A stretch of DNA of 50,805 bases from Streptomyces albidoflavus (GTDB lineage: Bacteria; Actinomycetota; Actinomycetes; Streptomycetales; Streptomycetaceae): positions 1-50,805 of the forward strand of contig NZ_JOII01000037.1 of NCBI RefSeq assembly GCF_000719955.1, read 5' to 3'. A program made the position numbers and the translations under genes. Below, piece after piece: positions 16,479 through 24,616 of the stretch (positions within the stretch are counted from its first letter, which is position 1; each line of letters opens with the position of its first letter). The notes under the pieces are model-generated. The model ran no database searches, was not told the origin of the DNA, and saw nothing but the letters and a program-made list of their open reading frames with translations.

Positions 16479-17033
16479 TCAGCCCGGGTGCGGGGTCCAG
16501 AACTCGGTGAGGGTGGCCGAGCCGGGCTCCAGGCTCTTCCAGGGGCCGGTGAAGGTCAGCAGGGCGACGGCGGCGGTGGGGAAGCCGCGGCGGCCGACGA
16601 GGGCGGCGGCCTCCGGCTCGGCGCTGCCGGCGAGGATCTCGGTGATGCCCTGGACCCCCGGGTTGTGGCCGATCAGGACGAGGTCCTGGACGTCGTCGTC
16701 GACCTCGTTGAGCACGGCGATCAGCTCGCCGGGCGAGGCCTCGTAGACCCGCTCCTCGTAGACGGTCCTCGGGCGCCGGGGCAGTTCGGCGACGGCCAGG
16801 CGCCAGGTCTCGCGGGTGCGGGTGGCGGTGGAGCAGAGGGCCAGGCCGAAGGGGAGGCCGGTGGCGGCGAGCCGGCTGCCGGCGGCGGGGGCGTCGAGGC
16901 GGCCCCGGTCGGTCAGCGGGCGCTCGTGGTCGCTGCTGTCGGACCATTCGGCCTTGGCGTGGCGGACGACGGCGATGGTGCGGACGGGGGACGGTCCGGG
17001 GGTGGTCCCGGTGGACGACTCAGCGGCACTCAT
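16479..17033 (-). CDS. SixA-like histidine phosphatase
   Basis: A 184-residue small histidine phosphatase. RHAK at 24-27 supplies the phosphorylated His 25 (the SixA-type RHA variant of RHG), TRTRETW at about 71-77 supplies the conserved Arg, and IGHNPG supplies the second His at 123. E. coli SixA acts on phosphohistidine in signalling and PTS proteins; the substrate here is unknown. There is no signal peptide. ATG 17033. It lies convergent with serB and separately from the next small gene. Confidence 0.88.
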   Translation of the reverse strand: MSAAESSTGTTPGPSPVRTIAVVRHAKAEWSDSSDHERPLTDRGRLDAPAAGSRLAATGLPFGLALCSTATRTRETWRLAVAELPRRPRTVYEERVYEASPGELIAVLNEVDDDVQDLVLIGHNPGVQGITEILAGSAEPEAAALVGRRGFPTAAVALLTFTGPWKSLEPGSATLTEFWTPHPG

Positions 17034-17117
17034 GATTCCCAGCTTCGCACGAAACGGGGGGTGCGGCGCAGGGAGTTGGCCCCTCGCTCCCCTTCCGGGT
17101 AACGGTGTTCCCCAAGA

Positions 17118-17330
17118 TCAGCCGGGGTGGTGGCCGAGGCTCTGCTGGACCCGCTCCAGCAGCTGCGGCAGGACGGGGTCGCCGCTCGCGGAGGCGGCGG
17201 TGGGCCCGAAGGCGAGCAGCAGCAGCACGGCGAAGGTGAGCGCGGGCAGGACCAGGGCCCACCAGGGCAGACCGGCGTGGGCGGAGGACGGGGCGGGGGT
17301 CCCGAGGGGCTCGGTCGTCGGGGCCTGCAT
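17118..17330 (-). CDS. Small single-pass membrane protein, unknown function
   Basis: A 70-residue protein with one hydrophobic segment (about 23-46, WWALVLPALTFAVLLLLAFG). A short polar C-terminus follows, with LPQLLERVQQSLGHHPG. ATG 17330 is chosen because AGGAGG lies directly upstream (spacing 6); the frame extends further but that part has poor coding character. No family is recognised. The 220 bases upstream to the microprotein gene hold its promoter. Confidence 0.65.
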   Translation of the reverse strand: MQAPTTEPLGTPAPSSAHAGLPWWALVLPALTFAVLLLLAFGPTAASASGDPVLPQLLERVQQSLGHHPG

Positions 17331-17551
17331 GGCGCCTCCTGGCAGCGGTCGCACGCGTACATGACGGTGTGCGACGCCGGCGAGGGGGCCTGCGGAGCCC
17401 CGGTGCGGCCGCACGCTTCGAACGTACGCAGGTGAGGGTGCCGGGCCCATCAGGCGTTCCACCCAGTCGCCCCTGACGCTCGCCCCCTAGGGGACGGTGG
17501 GGCTGGCCCCACCCCCGCCGGAGACGGGGGCGGGGCGGTGGCCCCCGCGCC

Positions 17552-17668
17552 TCAGGGTGAGGCGATGGTGGCGATGATGCCGATGATCACGCTGATGCCG
17601 AGTATCAGGCTGAGCAGGCCGAGAAACTTGCGCTGCCCGTTCGGAGGGTTCGGTTCCAGTACGCCCAT
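17552..17668 (-). CDS. 38-residue membrane microprotein (SGM_5486-type transporter-associated)
   Basis: A very short gene: MGVLEPNPPNGQRKF, then a hydrophobic helix (about 16-36) rich in Ile/Leu/Gly, ending in ASP. The pattern LEPNPPNGQ + one helix + IASP matches the tiny SGM_5486-type proteins that sit next to MFS exporters in streptomycetes. It lies 42 bases downstream of the CynX-type transporter on the same strand, so the two are probably co-transcribed. It may act as a small transporter subunit. Family name from memory; coding character from the clear ATG, stop and membrane-helix composition. Confidence 0.7.
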   Translation of the reverse strand: MGVLEPNPPNGQRKFLGLLSLILGISVIIGIIATIASP

Positions 17669-17710
17669 GGCCCCATTGTCGCAGCGCCGCCCGTCCCCGG
17701 TGGACCCGGG

Positions 17711-19003
17711 TCAGGCCCGTGCGGCGGCCTCGTCCTCGATGACGCGGTTCTTGCCCGCGAGGATGCCGGCGACGATCTGCGGCACCATCAGGGCGGCCAT
17801 CAGCGCGATGGGCAGGCCCCAGCCGCCGCTGTGCTGGTAGAGGACGCCGACCAGGAGCGGGCCGGGGATGGAGATGAGGTAGCCGGTGCTCTGGGCGAAG
17901 GCGGAGAGCGAGGCGACCCCGGGGCCGGTCCTGGCGCGCATGCCGATCATGGTCAGGGCGAGCGGGAAGGCGCAGTTGGAGATGCCGAGCAGCACGGCCC
18001 AGAGCCAGGCACCGCCGACCGGCCAGAGGTAGAGCCCGGCGTAGCCGATGAGGCCGCAGGTGCCGAGGACGACCACGACCGGGCCCTGGCGGGGCAGGCG
18101 GGAGGCGACGCGGGGGATGACGAAGGCGAGCGGGATGCCCATGGCCATGGTGACGGCGAGCAGGATGCCGGCGGTGCCGGCGGCGACCCCGGCGTCGCGG
18201 AAGATCTGCGCCATCCACCCCATGGTGATGTAGGCACCGGTGGCCTGGAGGCCGAAGAAGACGGCGAGGGCCCAGGCGGTGGGGCTGCGGACCATGCTGA
18301 GCCTGGCGGCGGGCGCCCCGCCGGTGGGGGCGGGGGCGGCCTGTTCCTGCCGCTCGCGGACGAAGAGCAGCCAGGGCAGGACGGCGGCGACGCCGAGGGC
18401 GGCCCAGACCAGCAGGCCGAAGCGCCAGTCGTCGCCGAGGGCGCGGGTCAGCGGCACGGTGACGGCGGCCGCGGCGGAGGTGCCGACGGCCAGCGCCATG
18501 GAGTAGAGGCCGGTCATGGTGCCGACGCGGTCGGGGAACCAGCGCTTGACGATGACCGGCATCAGGACGTTGCTGACCGCGATGCCCATCAGGGCCAGCG
18601 CGCTGAAGAGCAGGAACGCCGGGGTGGTCCCGGTGAAGGGGCGGACCAGCAGGCCGGTCGCGATGGCGGCCATGCCGGCGCAGACCACGGCGGGCGGGCC
18701 GAAGCGGCGGGCCAGCCGGGGCGCCATGACGCCGAAGAGGGCGAAGCAGAGCGGGGGCACGGAGGTGAGGAGTCCGGCGACGCTGCCGCTCATGCCGAGC
18801 CCGTCGCGGACCTCTTCGAGGAGGGCGCCGAGGCTGGTGATGGCGGGGCGGAGGTTGAGCGCGGCGAGGACGACGGCGAGCGGCATGAGCCGCATCGCCC
18901 AGGTGCGCGCCGCGGGGGGTGCGGCGGGCTGCTGCTCGGTGGGTGCGGGCCGCTGGGGGGCGGGGGCCGTCCTCGTCTCGGTGTCGGTGTCCTCACGTGC
19001 CAT
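17711..19003 (-). CDS. CynX/NimT-type MFS transporter
   Basis: A 430-residue, 12-helix major facilitator of the cyanate/2-nitroimidazole transporter family. The N-terminus is cytoplasmic and Ala/Pro/Gln-rich. The first helix starts near residue 40 (MRLMPLAVVLAALNLRPAITSLG, the LRPA motif being typical of the family), and a conserved QSTGYLISIPGPLLVG segment lies near helix 10. Substrate is unknown. Start uncertain: ATG at 19003, 19012 or 19015; none has a strong ribosome site. It is divergent from a FadR-type regulator, and a perfect operator-like palindrome lies just upstream, so repression by that regulator is likely. The microprotein gene follows. Confidence 0.9.
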   Translation of the reverse strand: MAREDTDTETRTAPAPQRPAPTEQQPAAPPAARTWAMRLMPLAVVLAALNLRPAITSLGALLEEVRDGLGMSGSVAGLLTSVPPLCFALFGVMAPRLARRFGPPAVVCAGMAAIATGLLVRPFTGTTPAFLLFSALALMGIAVSNVLMPVIVKRWFPDRVGTMTGLYSMALAVGTSAAAAVTVPLTRALGDDWRFGLLVWAALGVAAVLPWLLFVRERQEQAAPAPTGGAPAARLSMVRSPTAWALAVFFGLQATGAYITMGWMAQIFRDAGVAAGTAGILLAVTMAMGIPLAFVIPRVASRLPRQGPVVVVLGTCGLIGYAGLYLWPVGGAWLWAVLLGISNCAFPLALTMIGMRARTGPGVASLSAFAQSTGYLISIPGPLLVGVLYQHSGGWGLPIALMAALMVPQIVAGILAGKNRVIEDEAAARA

Positions 19004-19028
19004 GAGAGCCATCATAGATTCATGGGAT

Positions 19029-19044
19029 GATTGGTTGTCCAATC
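19029..19044. promoter_or_regulatory. Candidate GntR/FadR-type operator
   Basis: GATTGGTTGTCCAATC is a perfect inverted repeat (GATTGG/CCAATC) that contains the FadR-like core TGGTnGnCCA. It sits between the divergent MFS and FadR-family genes, 14-26 bases upstream of the possible MFS starts. Confidence 0.6.
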
Positions 19045-19190
19045 GTCGTACGGTGCCTCCGGTCACCCGTGCCGCCCGCACGGCCCGGCCTCCGGCCGCC
19101 TTTCGATACCGTCTGTCTCCGCACCCCCTTCCGCCCCCGGCCGCCGCGACACCCCTCCGGCGCCGGGGCCCGACCGCACGAAGGTCCGAC

Positions 19191-19874
19191 ATGCCGCTGA
19201 CTTCGCCCCGCCGCTCGGCCCTGTCCGAGCAGGTCATCGCCGAGCTGCGCCAGCAGATCACCTCCGGCGAGTGGCCGGTCGGCTCCCGCATCCCCACCGA
19301 GCCGGAGCTGGTCGAGCAGCTCGGGGTGGCCCGGAACACGGTGCGTGAGGCGGTGCGGGCCCTCGCCCACAACGGCCTGCTCGACATCCGGCAGGGCTCG
19401 GGGACCTACGTGGTCGCCGCCAGCGAACTGGCCGGGGTGATGCACCGCAGGTTCGCCGACGCCGACCCCCGGCACATCGCCGAACTGCGGGCCACCCTGG
19501 AGTCGACCGGCGCCGAGCTGGCCGCGGTCCGGCGTACCGAGAAGGACCTCAAACAGCTCGACGCGCTGCTGGGCCGCCGGGAGGACGCCTGGGAGTCGGG
19601 GGACGCGGAGCGGTTCGTGCAGGCGGACGCCACCTTCCACCTCGCGGTGGTCTCGGCCTCCCACAACGACGTGCTGACCGCGCTCTACGCCGACCTCGGC
19701 GAGGTGCTGCGGCACTGGCTGCGCGGCGACATCGGCGACCAGCTCCAGCCGGAGAACCACATGGACCACGACCGCCTGGTCGACGCGATCCGCGAGGGCG
19801 ACGCGGAGCGGGCCGGGGCCGAGGCGGCCACCTACCCGCTGATGTGCCGGCCCGGACGGCTCTGGCAGCGCTGA
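19191..19874 (+). CDS. FadR/GntR-family transcriptional regulator
   Basis: A 227-residue regulator. The winged helix-turn-helix is at about 8-75 (LSEQVIAELRQQI, SRIPTEPELVEQLGVARNTVREAVRAL, GSGTYV). An all-helical FCD ligand-binding domain follows at about 90-220, with the metal/ligand residues DATFHLAVV and a His near MDHDRLVDAI. ATG 19191 lies seven bases from AAGG. It is divergent from the MFS gene and most likely represses it through the palindrome at 19029-19044. The ligand is unknown. It is followed convergently by a small secreted protein gene. Confidence 0.92.
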   Translation: MPLTSPRRSALSEQVIAELRQQITSGEWPVGSRIPTEPELVEQLGVARNTVREAVRALAHNGLLDIRQGSGTYVVAASELAGVMHRRFADADPRHIAELRATLESTGAELAAVRRTEKDLKQLDALLGRREDAWESGDAERFVQADATFHLAVVSASHNDVLTALYADLGEVLRHWLRGDIGDQLQPENHMDHDRLVDAIREGDAERAGAEAATYPLMCRPGRLWQR

Positions 19875-19889
19875 GCCCGCCCGGGCCGC

Positions 19890-20249
19890 TCAGCGGGCGT
19901 GGCTGACCCAGGCGGTGTCGACCGCCTGCCAGCAGCGGCCGGTCAGCTTCACCGTGCGGGCGGGGCCGATCTCCCGGGCCGGACCGTCGGTGTCCAGGTC
20001 CCACCAGGCCGCGCACCGCAGGTGGAGCCGGACCTGGTCGGATTCGGGATACGGGTTGTGGCAGACGCCGGTGACCTCGGAGTCCTCGGTGATCACCCGG
20101 CAGTGGGCGCCGAAGGCGCGCGGGGGCGGGTCCTCGTCGGCCGCGTGCGCGGGGACGGCGGTCAGCAGCGGCAGGAGCAGCGCGAGCGCGGCCGCCACGG
20201 CGCGGGGACGACGGGCGGCGGGGCGGGGCGGGCTCGGGGACGCGTACAC
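19890..20249 (-). CDS. Small secreted protein with four cysteines, unknown function
   Basis: A 119-residue exported protein. The signal peptide is RR-containing with a long hydrophobic core, cut after AHA near residue 36. The mature part has about 83 residues with four Cys (in AHC, GVCHN, LRCAAW, GRCWQ), enough for two disulfides, and several Trp. The GTG at 20249 is chosen because GGAGG lies upstream and the signal peptide follows directly. It stands alone, convergent with the regulator. No family is recognised. Confidence 0.7.
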   Translation of the reverse strand: MYASPSPPRPAARRPRAVAAALALLLPLLTAVPAHAADEDPPPRAFGAHCRVITEDSEVTGVCHNPYPESDQVRLHLRCAAWWDLDTDGPAREIGPARTVKLTGRCWQAVDTAWVSHAR

Positions 20250-20380
20250 GGGAGGGACCTCCTCGGCCGTACTGCGCCCGGGCCCGGTGGGGCCGGGGCG
20301 CTGCTGCACCACAAGGGGTTACTCGTGCTCCACCCTGCGGCCCGGCCCCTCGCGCCGCCCGCCGGGCCACCCGAACGGGC

Positions 20381-20419
20381 GACGCCCCGCCACCCGCCGA
20401 GGTGCGGGGACGGGGCGTC
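20381..20419 (-). terminator. Terminator of the fabG-fabI operon
   Basis: GACGCCCCG pairs with CGGGGCGTC around a 21-base loop, just downstream of the fabI stop. Confidence 0.65.
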
Positions 20420-20440
20420 GTCAGGGCGCCTACGCCGAGG

Positions 20441-21220
20441 TCAGGCTCCGATGGCGTGGAGGCCGCCGTCGACGTGGACGATCTCGCCGGTGGTCTTCGG
20501 GAACCAGTCGGAGAGCAGCGCCACGACACCGCGGGCGGCGGGCTCCGGGTCGCTCAGCTCCCAGGCGAGCGGGGAGCGCTCGTCCCAGACGGTGGCGAGG
20601 TCCTCGAAGCCGGGGATGGACTTGGCGGCCATGGAGCCGAGCGGTCCGGCGGAGACGAGGTTGCAGCGGATGTTCTTCGGGCCGAGGTCGCGGGCGAGGT
20701 AGCGGCTGGTGGACTCCAGGGCGGCCTTGGCGACACCCATCCAGTCGTACTTCGGCCAGGCGAGGGTGGCGTCGAAGGTGAGGCCGACGACCGAGCCGCC
20801 GCGCTTCTCCAGGAGCGGCAGCACCGCCATGGTGAGCGACTTCAGGGAGTACGCCGAGACGTGGACGGCGGTGCCGACCGACTCCCAGGGCGTGTTGAGG
20901 AAGTTGCCGCCCAGGGCGTCCTGCGGGGCGAAGCCGATGGAGTGCACGACGCCGTCGATCCCGGCGTCGTCGCCGTAGTGCTCGGCGACCTTGTCGGCGA
21001 GGGAGGCGAGCTGCTCCTCGTTCTGCACGTCCAGCTCGATGACGGGGACGGGCTTGGGGAGGCGCTTGGCGATGCGCTCCACCAGGGAGAGGCGGCCGAA
21101 GCCGGTGAGGACGACGTCGGCGCCCTCGTCCTGGGCGAGGCGGGCGACGTGGAAGGCGATCGACGCCTGGGTGATGACGCCGGTGACGATGATGCGCTTG
21201 CCTGCGAGAAGTCCACTCAT
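20441..21220 (-). CDS. fabI: Enoyl-[acyl-carrier-protein] reductase, InhA type
   Basis: A 259-residue NADH-dependent enoyl-ACP reductase completing each cycle of type II fatty-acid synthesis. Catalytic Tyr 158 and Lys 165 are present, with cofactor-site Ser 94 in HSIGFAPQ and GVITQASIA at 14-22. The numbering of Ser 94, Tyr 158 and Lys 165 is identical to Mycobacterium tuberculosis InhA. It starts 5 bases after the fabG stop, so the two are one operon. Its product acts on ACP-bound enoyl chains made by FabG and the dehydratase. A terminator follows. Also annotated as inhA in streptomycetes. Confidence 0.96.
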   Translation of the reverse strand: MSGLLAGKRIIVTGVITQASIAFHVARLAQDEGADVVLTGFGRLSLVERIAKRLPKPVPVIELDVQNEEQLASLADKVAEHYGDDAGIDGVVHSIGFAPQDALGGNFLNTPWESVGTAVHVSAYSLKSLTMAVLPLLEKRGGSVVGLTFDATLAWPKYDWMGVAKAALESTSRYLARDLGPKNIRCNLVSAGPLGSMAAKSIPGFEDLATVWDERSPLAWELSDPEPAARGVVALLSDWFPKTTGEIVHVDGGLHAIGA

Positions 21221-21225
21221 GGCGA

Positions 21226-21930
21226 TCAGTGACCCATGCCCAATCCGCCGTCAACGGGGATGACGGCTCCAGTGATGTACGCGGCGTCGTCGGAGGCGAG
21301 GAACCGGACGGCGGCGGCGATCTCCGCGGGCTGCGCGTAGCGGCCCAGCGGGACCTGTCCGACGATCCCGGCGCGCTGCTCGTCGGTGAGGACCTTGGTC
21401 ATGTCCGTGTCGACGAAGCCCGGGGCGACGACGTTGAAGGTGATGTTGCGCGAGCCCAGCTCCCTGGCGAGGGAACGGGCGAAGCCGACCAGGCCGGCCT
21501 TGGAGGCGGCGTAGTTGGCCTGTCCGGCGGAGCCGAGGAGGCCCACGACGGAGGAGATCAGCACGACGCGTCCCTTGCGGGCGCGGAGCATCGCGCGGTT
21601 GGCGCGCTTGACCACGCGGAAGGTGCCGGTGAGGTTGGTGTCGAGGACGGAGGTGAAGTCCTCCTCGGACATCCGCATCAGCAGCTGGTCCTTGGTGACG
21701 CCGGCGTTGGCCACCAGTACCTCCACGGGCCCCTGCTTCTCCTCGATCTCCTTGTAGGCCTGCTCCACCTGTTCGGCGTCGGTGATGTCGCACCGGACGG
21801 CGAGGAAACCGGCGGGGGGCTCACCGGAGCGGTAGGTGATGGCGACGTTGTCGCCTGCGTCGGCGAAGGCCTGGGCGATGGCGAGGCCGATGCCCCGGTT
21901 GCCTCCGGTGACGAGTACCGAGCGGCTCAA
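21226..21930 (-). CDS. fabG: 3-oxoacyl-[acyl-carrier-protein] reductase FabG
   Basis: A 234-residue SDR for the first reduction of fatty-acid elongation. TGGNRGIG at 8-15, NAGV near 75-78, catalytic Ser 126/127, Tyr 140 and Lys 144 are present, and it ends in PVDGGLGMGH as FabG does. The start codon is TTG (21930) with a GGGTGG ribosome site; no ATG or GTG fits the conserved N-terminus as well. It leads the fabG-fabI operon, mirroring mabA-inhA of mycobacteria. Confidence 0.95.
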   Translation of the reverse strand: MSRSVLVTGGNRGIGLAIAQAFADAGDNVAITYRSGEPPAGFLAVRCDITDAEQVEQAYKEIEEKQGPVEVLVANAGVTKDQLLMRMSEEDFTSVLDTNLTGTFRVVKRANRAMLRARKGRVVLISSVVGLLGSAGQANYAASKAGLVGFARSLARELGSRNITFNVVAPGFVDTDMTKVLTDEQRAGIVGQVPLGRYAQPAEIAAAVRFLASDDAAYITGAVIPVDGGLGMGH

Positions 21931-22173
21931 CGGACCACCCTTTCGGTTGCGGTTGTGCGGGCGCGACTACAGCCGAAAACCTATCGGTACGGACAGTGAA
22001 CCGAAGAATCGGTCACCGACAGGGGCGTGCGGGCGGCACTGTCGGGTCTCTACAGTCCGGGCCGCGGTCCCGCCCGCGCGGGCGGTGGCGGCTCCACCGC
22101 GCTCCGGGGCGCCCATACACTGGCCGGGGGGTCGTGATTCCCCCTTCACCATCGTTCAAGGAGACAGTGGATC

Positions 22174-23445
22174 GTGACGGACATCGTCGACGAGCTGAAG
22201 TGGCGCGGGCTGTTCGCCCAGTCCACCGATGAAGACGCTCTGCGCAAGGCTCTCGCGGACGGGCCCGTCACCTTCTATTGCGGGTTCGACCCGACCGCGG
22301 CCAGCCTGCACGTCGGCCACCTGGTGCAGGTGCTGACCATGCGGCGGCTCCAGCAGGCCGGGCTCAGGCCGCTGGCGCTGGTCGGCGGCGCGACGGGCCA
22401 GATCGGCGACCCGCGCCCGACCGCCGAGCGCACGCTGAACTCCCCCGAGACCGTCGCGGAGTGGGTGAACCGGCTGCGCGACCAGATCGAGCCCTTCCTC
22501 GACTTCGACGCCTCGCTGCCCAACGCCGCCCGCATGGTCAACAACCTCGACTGGACCGCGAACCTCTCGGCCATCGAGTTCCTGCGGGACATCGGCAAGC
22601 ACTTCCGGGTCAACAAGATGCTCACCAAGGAGTCGGTGGCCCGCCGCCTGGAGTCGCAGGAGGGCATCAGCTACACCGAGTTCAGCTACCAGCTCCTGCA
22701 GGGCATGGACTTCCTCCAGCTCTACCGGAACTACGGCTGCACCCTCCAGCAGGGCGGCAGCGACCAGTGGGGCAACCTCACGGCGGGCATCGACCTGATC
22801 CACCGCCTGGAGCCGGACGCCCAGGTGCACGCCCTGGCGACGCCGCTGATGACCAAGGCGGACGGCACCAAGTTCGGCAAGTCGGAGGGCGGCGCCATCT
22901 GGCTGAACGCCTCGATGACCACGCCGTACGCCTTCTACCAGTTCTGGCTCAACACCGACGACCGGGACGTCTCGCGGTACCTGCGCATCCTGTCGTTCCG
23001 CAGCCGCGAGGAGCTGGAGGAGCTGGAGAAGGTCACCGAGGAGCGGCCGCAGGCGCGGACCGCGCAGCGGGCGCTGGCCGAGGAGCTGACCACGCTGGTC
23101 CACGGCGAGGACGAGTGCCGGGCCGTGATCGCGGCCTCCAAGGCGCTCTTCGGCCAGGGCGAGCTGGCGGACCTCGACGCGGCGACGCTGGAGGCGGCCC
23201 TGTACGAGCTGCCGCACGTGCGGGCCGACGGCTTCGCCCCGGTGGTCGACCTGCTCGCCGAGACCGGCCTGGTGGCCAGCAAGTCGGCGGCGCGCCGGAC
23301 GGTGAAGGAGGGCGGCGCCTACGTGAACAACGTCAAGGTGACCGCCGAGGACGCCGTCCCGGGCCCCGAGGACCTGCTGCACGGCCGGTGGCTGGTGGTG
23401 CGGCGCGGCAAGAAGAACCTGGCCGCCGTCGAGATCACCGGCTGA
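22174..23445 (+). CDS. tyrS: Tyrosyl-tRNA synthetase
   Basis: A 423-residue class I aminoacyl-tRNA synthetase charging tRNA-Tyr. HVGH at 46-49 is the HIGH motif and KFGKS at 233-237 the KMSKS motif. The tyrosine pocket shows [12 protein letters not shown], and QGGSDQWGN at 203-211 is typical of TyrS. A C-terminal S4 RNA-binding domain runs from about 355. GTG 22174 has AAGGAG upstream with a ten-base spacing. The 243 bases before it hold the promoter; I saw no T-box leader. A terminator follows. Confidence 0.97.
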   Translation: MTDIVDELKWRGLFAQSTDEDALRKALADGPVTFYCGFDPTAASLHVGHLVQVLTMRRLQQAGLRPLALVGGATGQIGDPRPTAERTLNSPETVAEWVNRLRDQIEPFLDFDASLPNAARMVNNLDWTANLSAIEFLRDIGKHFRVNKMLTKESVARRLESQEGISYTEFSYQLLQGMDFLQLYRNYGCTLQQGGSDQWGNLTAGIDLIHRLEPDAQVHALATPLMTKADGTKFGKSEGGAIWLNASMTTPYAFYQFWLNTDDRDVSRYLRILSFRSREELEELEKVTEERPQARTAQRALAEELTTLVHGEDECRAVIAASKALFGQGELADLDAATLEAALYELPHVRADGFAPVVDLLAETGLVASKSAARRTVKEGGAYVNNVKVTAEDAVPGPEDLLHGRWLVVRRGKKNLAAVEITG

Positions 23446-23461
23446 CCCCGGGCGTACGCCT

Positions 23462-23497
23462 GCTGCCCCGGTCCCCTCGGAAGGGGGCCGGGGCAGC
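23462..23497. terminator. Terminator after tyrS
   Basis: GCTGCCCCGG/CCGGGGCAGC stem extended by four further G-C pairs across one wobble, between convergent genes. Confidence 0.78.
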
Positions 23498-23515
23498 GGC
23501 GCCTGGGGGGCCGGG

Positions 23516-23788
23516 TCAGGTGCGTGGCCTGCCCTTGACCTTGGCCCAGAACATGTCGCCGATCCAGACGATGAGGACGGCACCGGCCAGCTGGAGCACG
23601 TGCCTGATCCAGTCGATGCCCTTGGTGTCCCCGACGCCGAGTCCGCTCGCCACGGAATTGCCGATGATGCTGCCGATGATTCCGCAGATCACCGTCAGCC
23701 AGATGGGGATCTGCTGCTTCCCGGGCAGGATCGCCTTGGCGAGCAGACCCAGGATCAGGCCGACGATGATGGCCCACAACCAGCTCAT
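23516..23788 (-). CDS. GlsB/YeaQ/YmgE family small membrane protein
   Basis: A 90-residue protein with three hydrophobic segments (about 2-20, 28-48, 64-82) and the family signature GLLAKAILPGKQ plus GIIGSIIGN. Members of this transglycosylase-associated-type family respond to stress in many bacteria; the biochemical role is unknown. In Firmicutes glsB is often found with Asp23/Gls24 genes. Here the Asp23 cluster lies 18 kb away. ATG 23788 has GAGGAGGAG directly upstream. Convergent with tyrS. Confidence 0.9.
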   Translation of the reverse strand: MSWLWAIIVGLILGLLAKAILPGKQQIPIWLTVICGIIGSIIGNSVASGLGVGDTKGIDWIRHVLQLAGAVLIVWIGDMFWAKVKGRPRT

Positions 23789-23980
23789 GTCTCCTCCTCG
23801 GGGAGGCGTACTGTCGCCCCAGTCTCCGCCCGGCGGGCGTTCGGCGCATGTCGGACATGGCCAACGGGCCACCCGCCGGTGCCCGCGCGGGCGGGCGGGC
23901 GTAATCTGAGGGCCGCCGGGGCGGTCTGGCTCCGGCGGACGGACCTGTTTCTCCCCGGGCCCCCGATGGAGCGAGGAAGG

Positions 23981-24361
23981 ATGGCGGAGCGGATGCGGAA
24001 GCAACGCGGAGCCGAGGTCTTCCGGATCACCGGGGCCCGGCAGTCCCTCGCGGACGACGTGCGGGGCCGCCAGCGGCGCTATGTGATCGCGATGCTGGTG
24101 CGCACCCTGTCGGTGATCGCGGCGGCGGCCCTGTGGAACGTCGAGCGGTACGTGGCGGTCGTCGCCCTCGTCCTCGGCGTCCTCCTCCCCTACGTGGCGG
24201 TGGTGATCGCCAACGCCGGCCGGGAGAACGCGCCGGGGCTGCCCGACGCGTACGTACCCTCGGGCCTCAAGGCGCTGCCCTCGGGGTCCTACGAGCTGCC
24301 CCCGGCGGCCGGGCGGGAGTCCGCAGGGGCACGGAGCGAGGGCACAGCCCCCTCCGCCTGA
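23981..24361 (+). CDS. DUF3099 membrane protein
   Basis: A 126-residue actinobacterial protein of unknown function. The conserved core VFRITGARQSLADD with RQRRYVI is followed by two membrane helices (about 32-50 and 54-72) and ANAGREN. The C-terminal tail is Pro/Ser-rich and cytoplasmic by charge. Start uncertain: ATG at 23966, 23981 or 23993; 23981 has GAGGA at a usable distance. It is divergent from the GlsB-type gene. Confidence 0.82.
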   Translation: MAERMRKQRGAEVFRITGARQSLADDVRGRQRRYVIAMLVRTLSVIAAAALWNVERYVAVVALVLGVLLPYVAVVIANAGRENAPGLPDAYVPSGLKALPSGSYELPPAAGRESAGARSEGTAPSA

Positions 24362-24544
24362 GCGCGACCCGGGTGTGGACACCGGCAGACACCGGCTCTG
24401 ATCAGGGGCGTTACCGGCTCTCCTGATCCGCTTCCCGGAAACCTCAAGAAAAGCTCAGATCAATCATGTTGTTCCGGTGCACCGCACCGGGTACCCCGTG
24501 ACATACTTCGAAAGCGCTCCGCATCCCCCGTCGGAGCGACGGAC
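24362..24544 (+). ncRNA. Possible small RNA or long 3' tail before an orphan terminator
   Basis: This intergenic stretch has no ORF with coding character but holds two potential hairpins (CCGGTG/CACCGG near 24474-24490 and CTCCG/CGGAG near 24518-24537). It then runs into the intrinsic terminator at 24545-24590. The AT-richer stretch at about 24440-24475 would suit a promoter. It could instead be only the 3' end of the DUF3099 transcript. Confidence 0.3.
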
Positions 24545-24590
24545 CGACGCCGGGCAGCTCCCCCCGTGGCTGCCCGGCGTCGTTTTCCTT
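24545..24590 (+). terminator. Intrinsic terminator with T-tract
   Basis: CGACGCCGGGCAGC pairs perfectly with GCTGCCCGGCGTCG and is followed by TTTTCCTTT on the plus strand. This is the most textbook rho-independent terminator in the window. Its only upstream plus-strand gene ends 184 bases earlier. Confidence 0.85.
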
Positions 24591-24616
24591 TCCCCCTCAC
24601 CTCGGCTGACGACGCG

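Noticed and set aside
21931..22173. T-box or tRNA gene ahead of tyrS
   Set aside because: No T-box specifier loop, T-box sequence or cloverleaf could be found.
20441..24361. Biosynthetic gene cluster around fabG/fabI
   Set aside because: Both are primary-metabolism enzymes with housekeeping neighbours; no ketosynthase, acyltransferase or carrier protein nearby.
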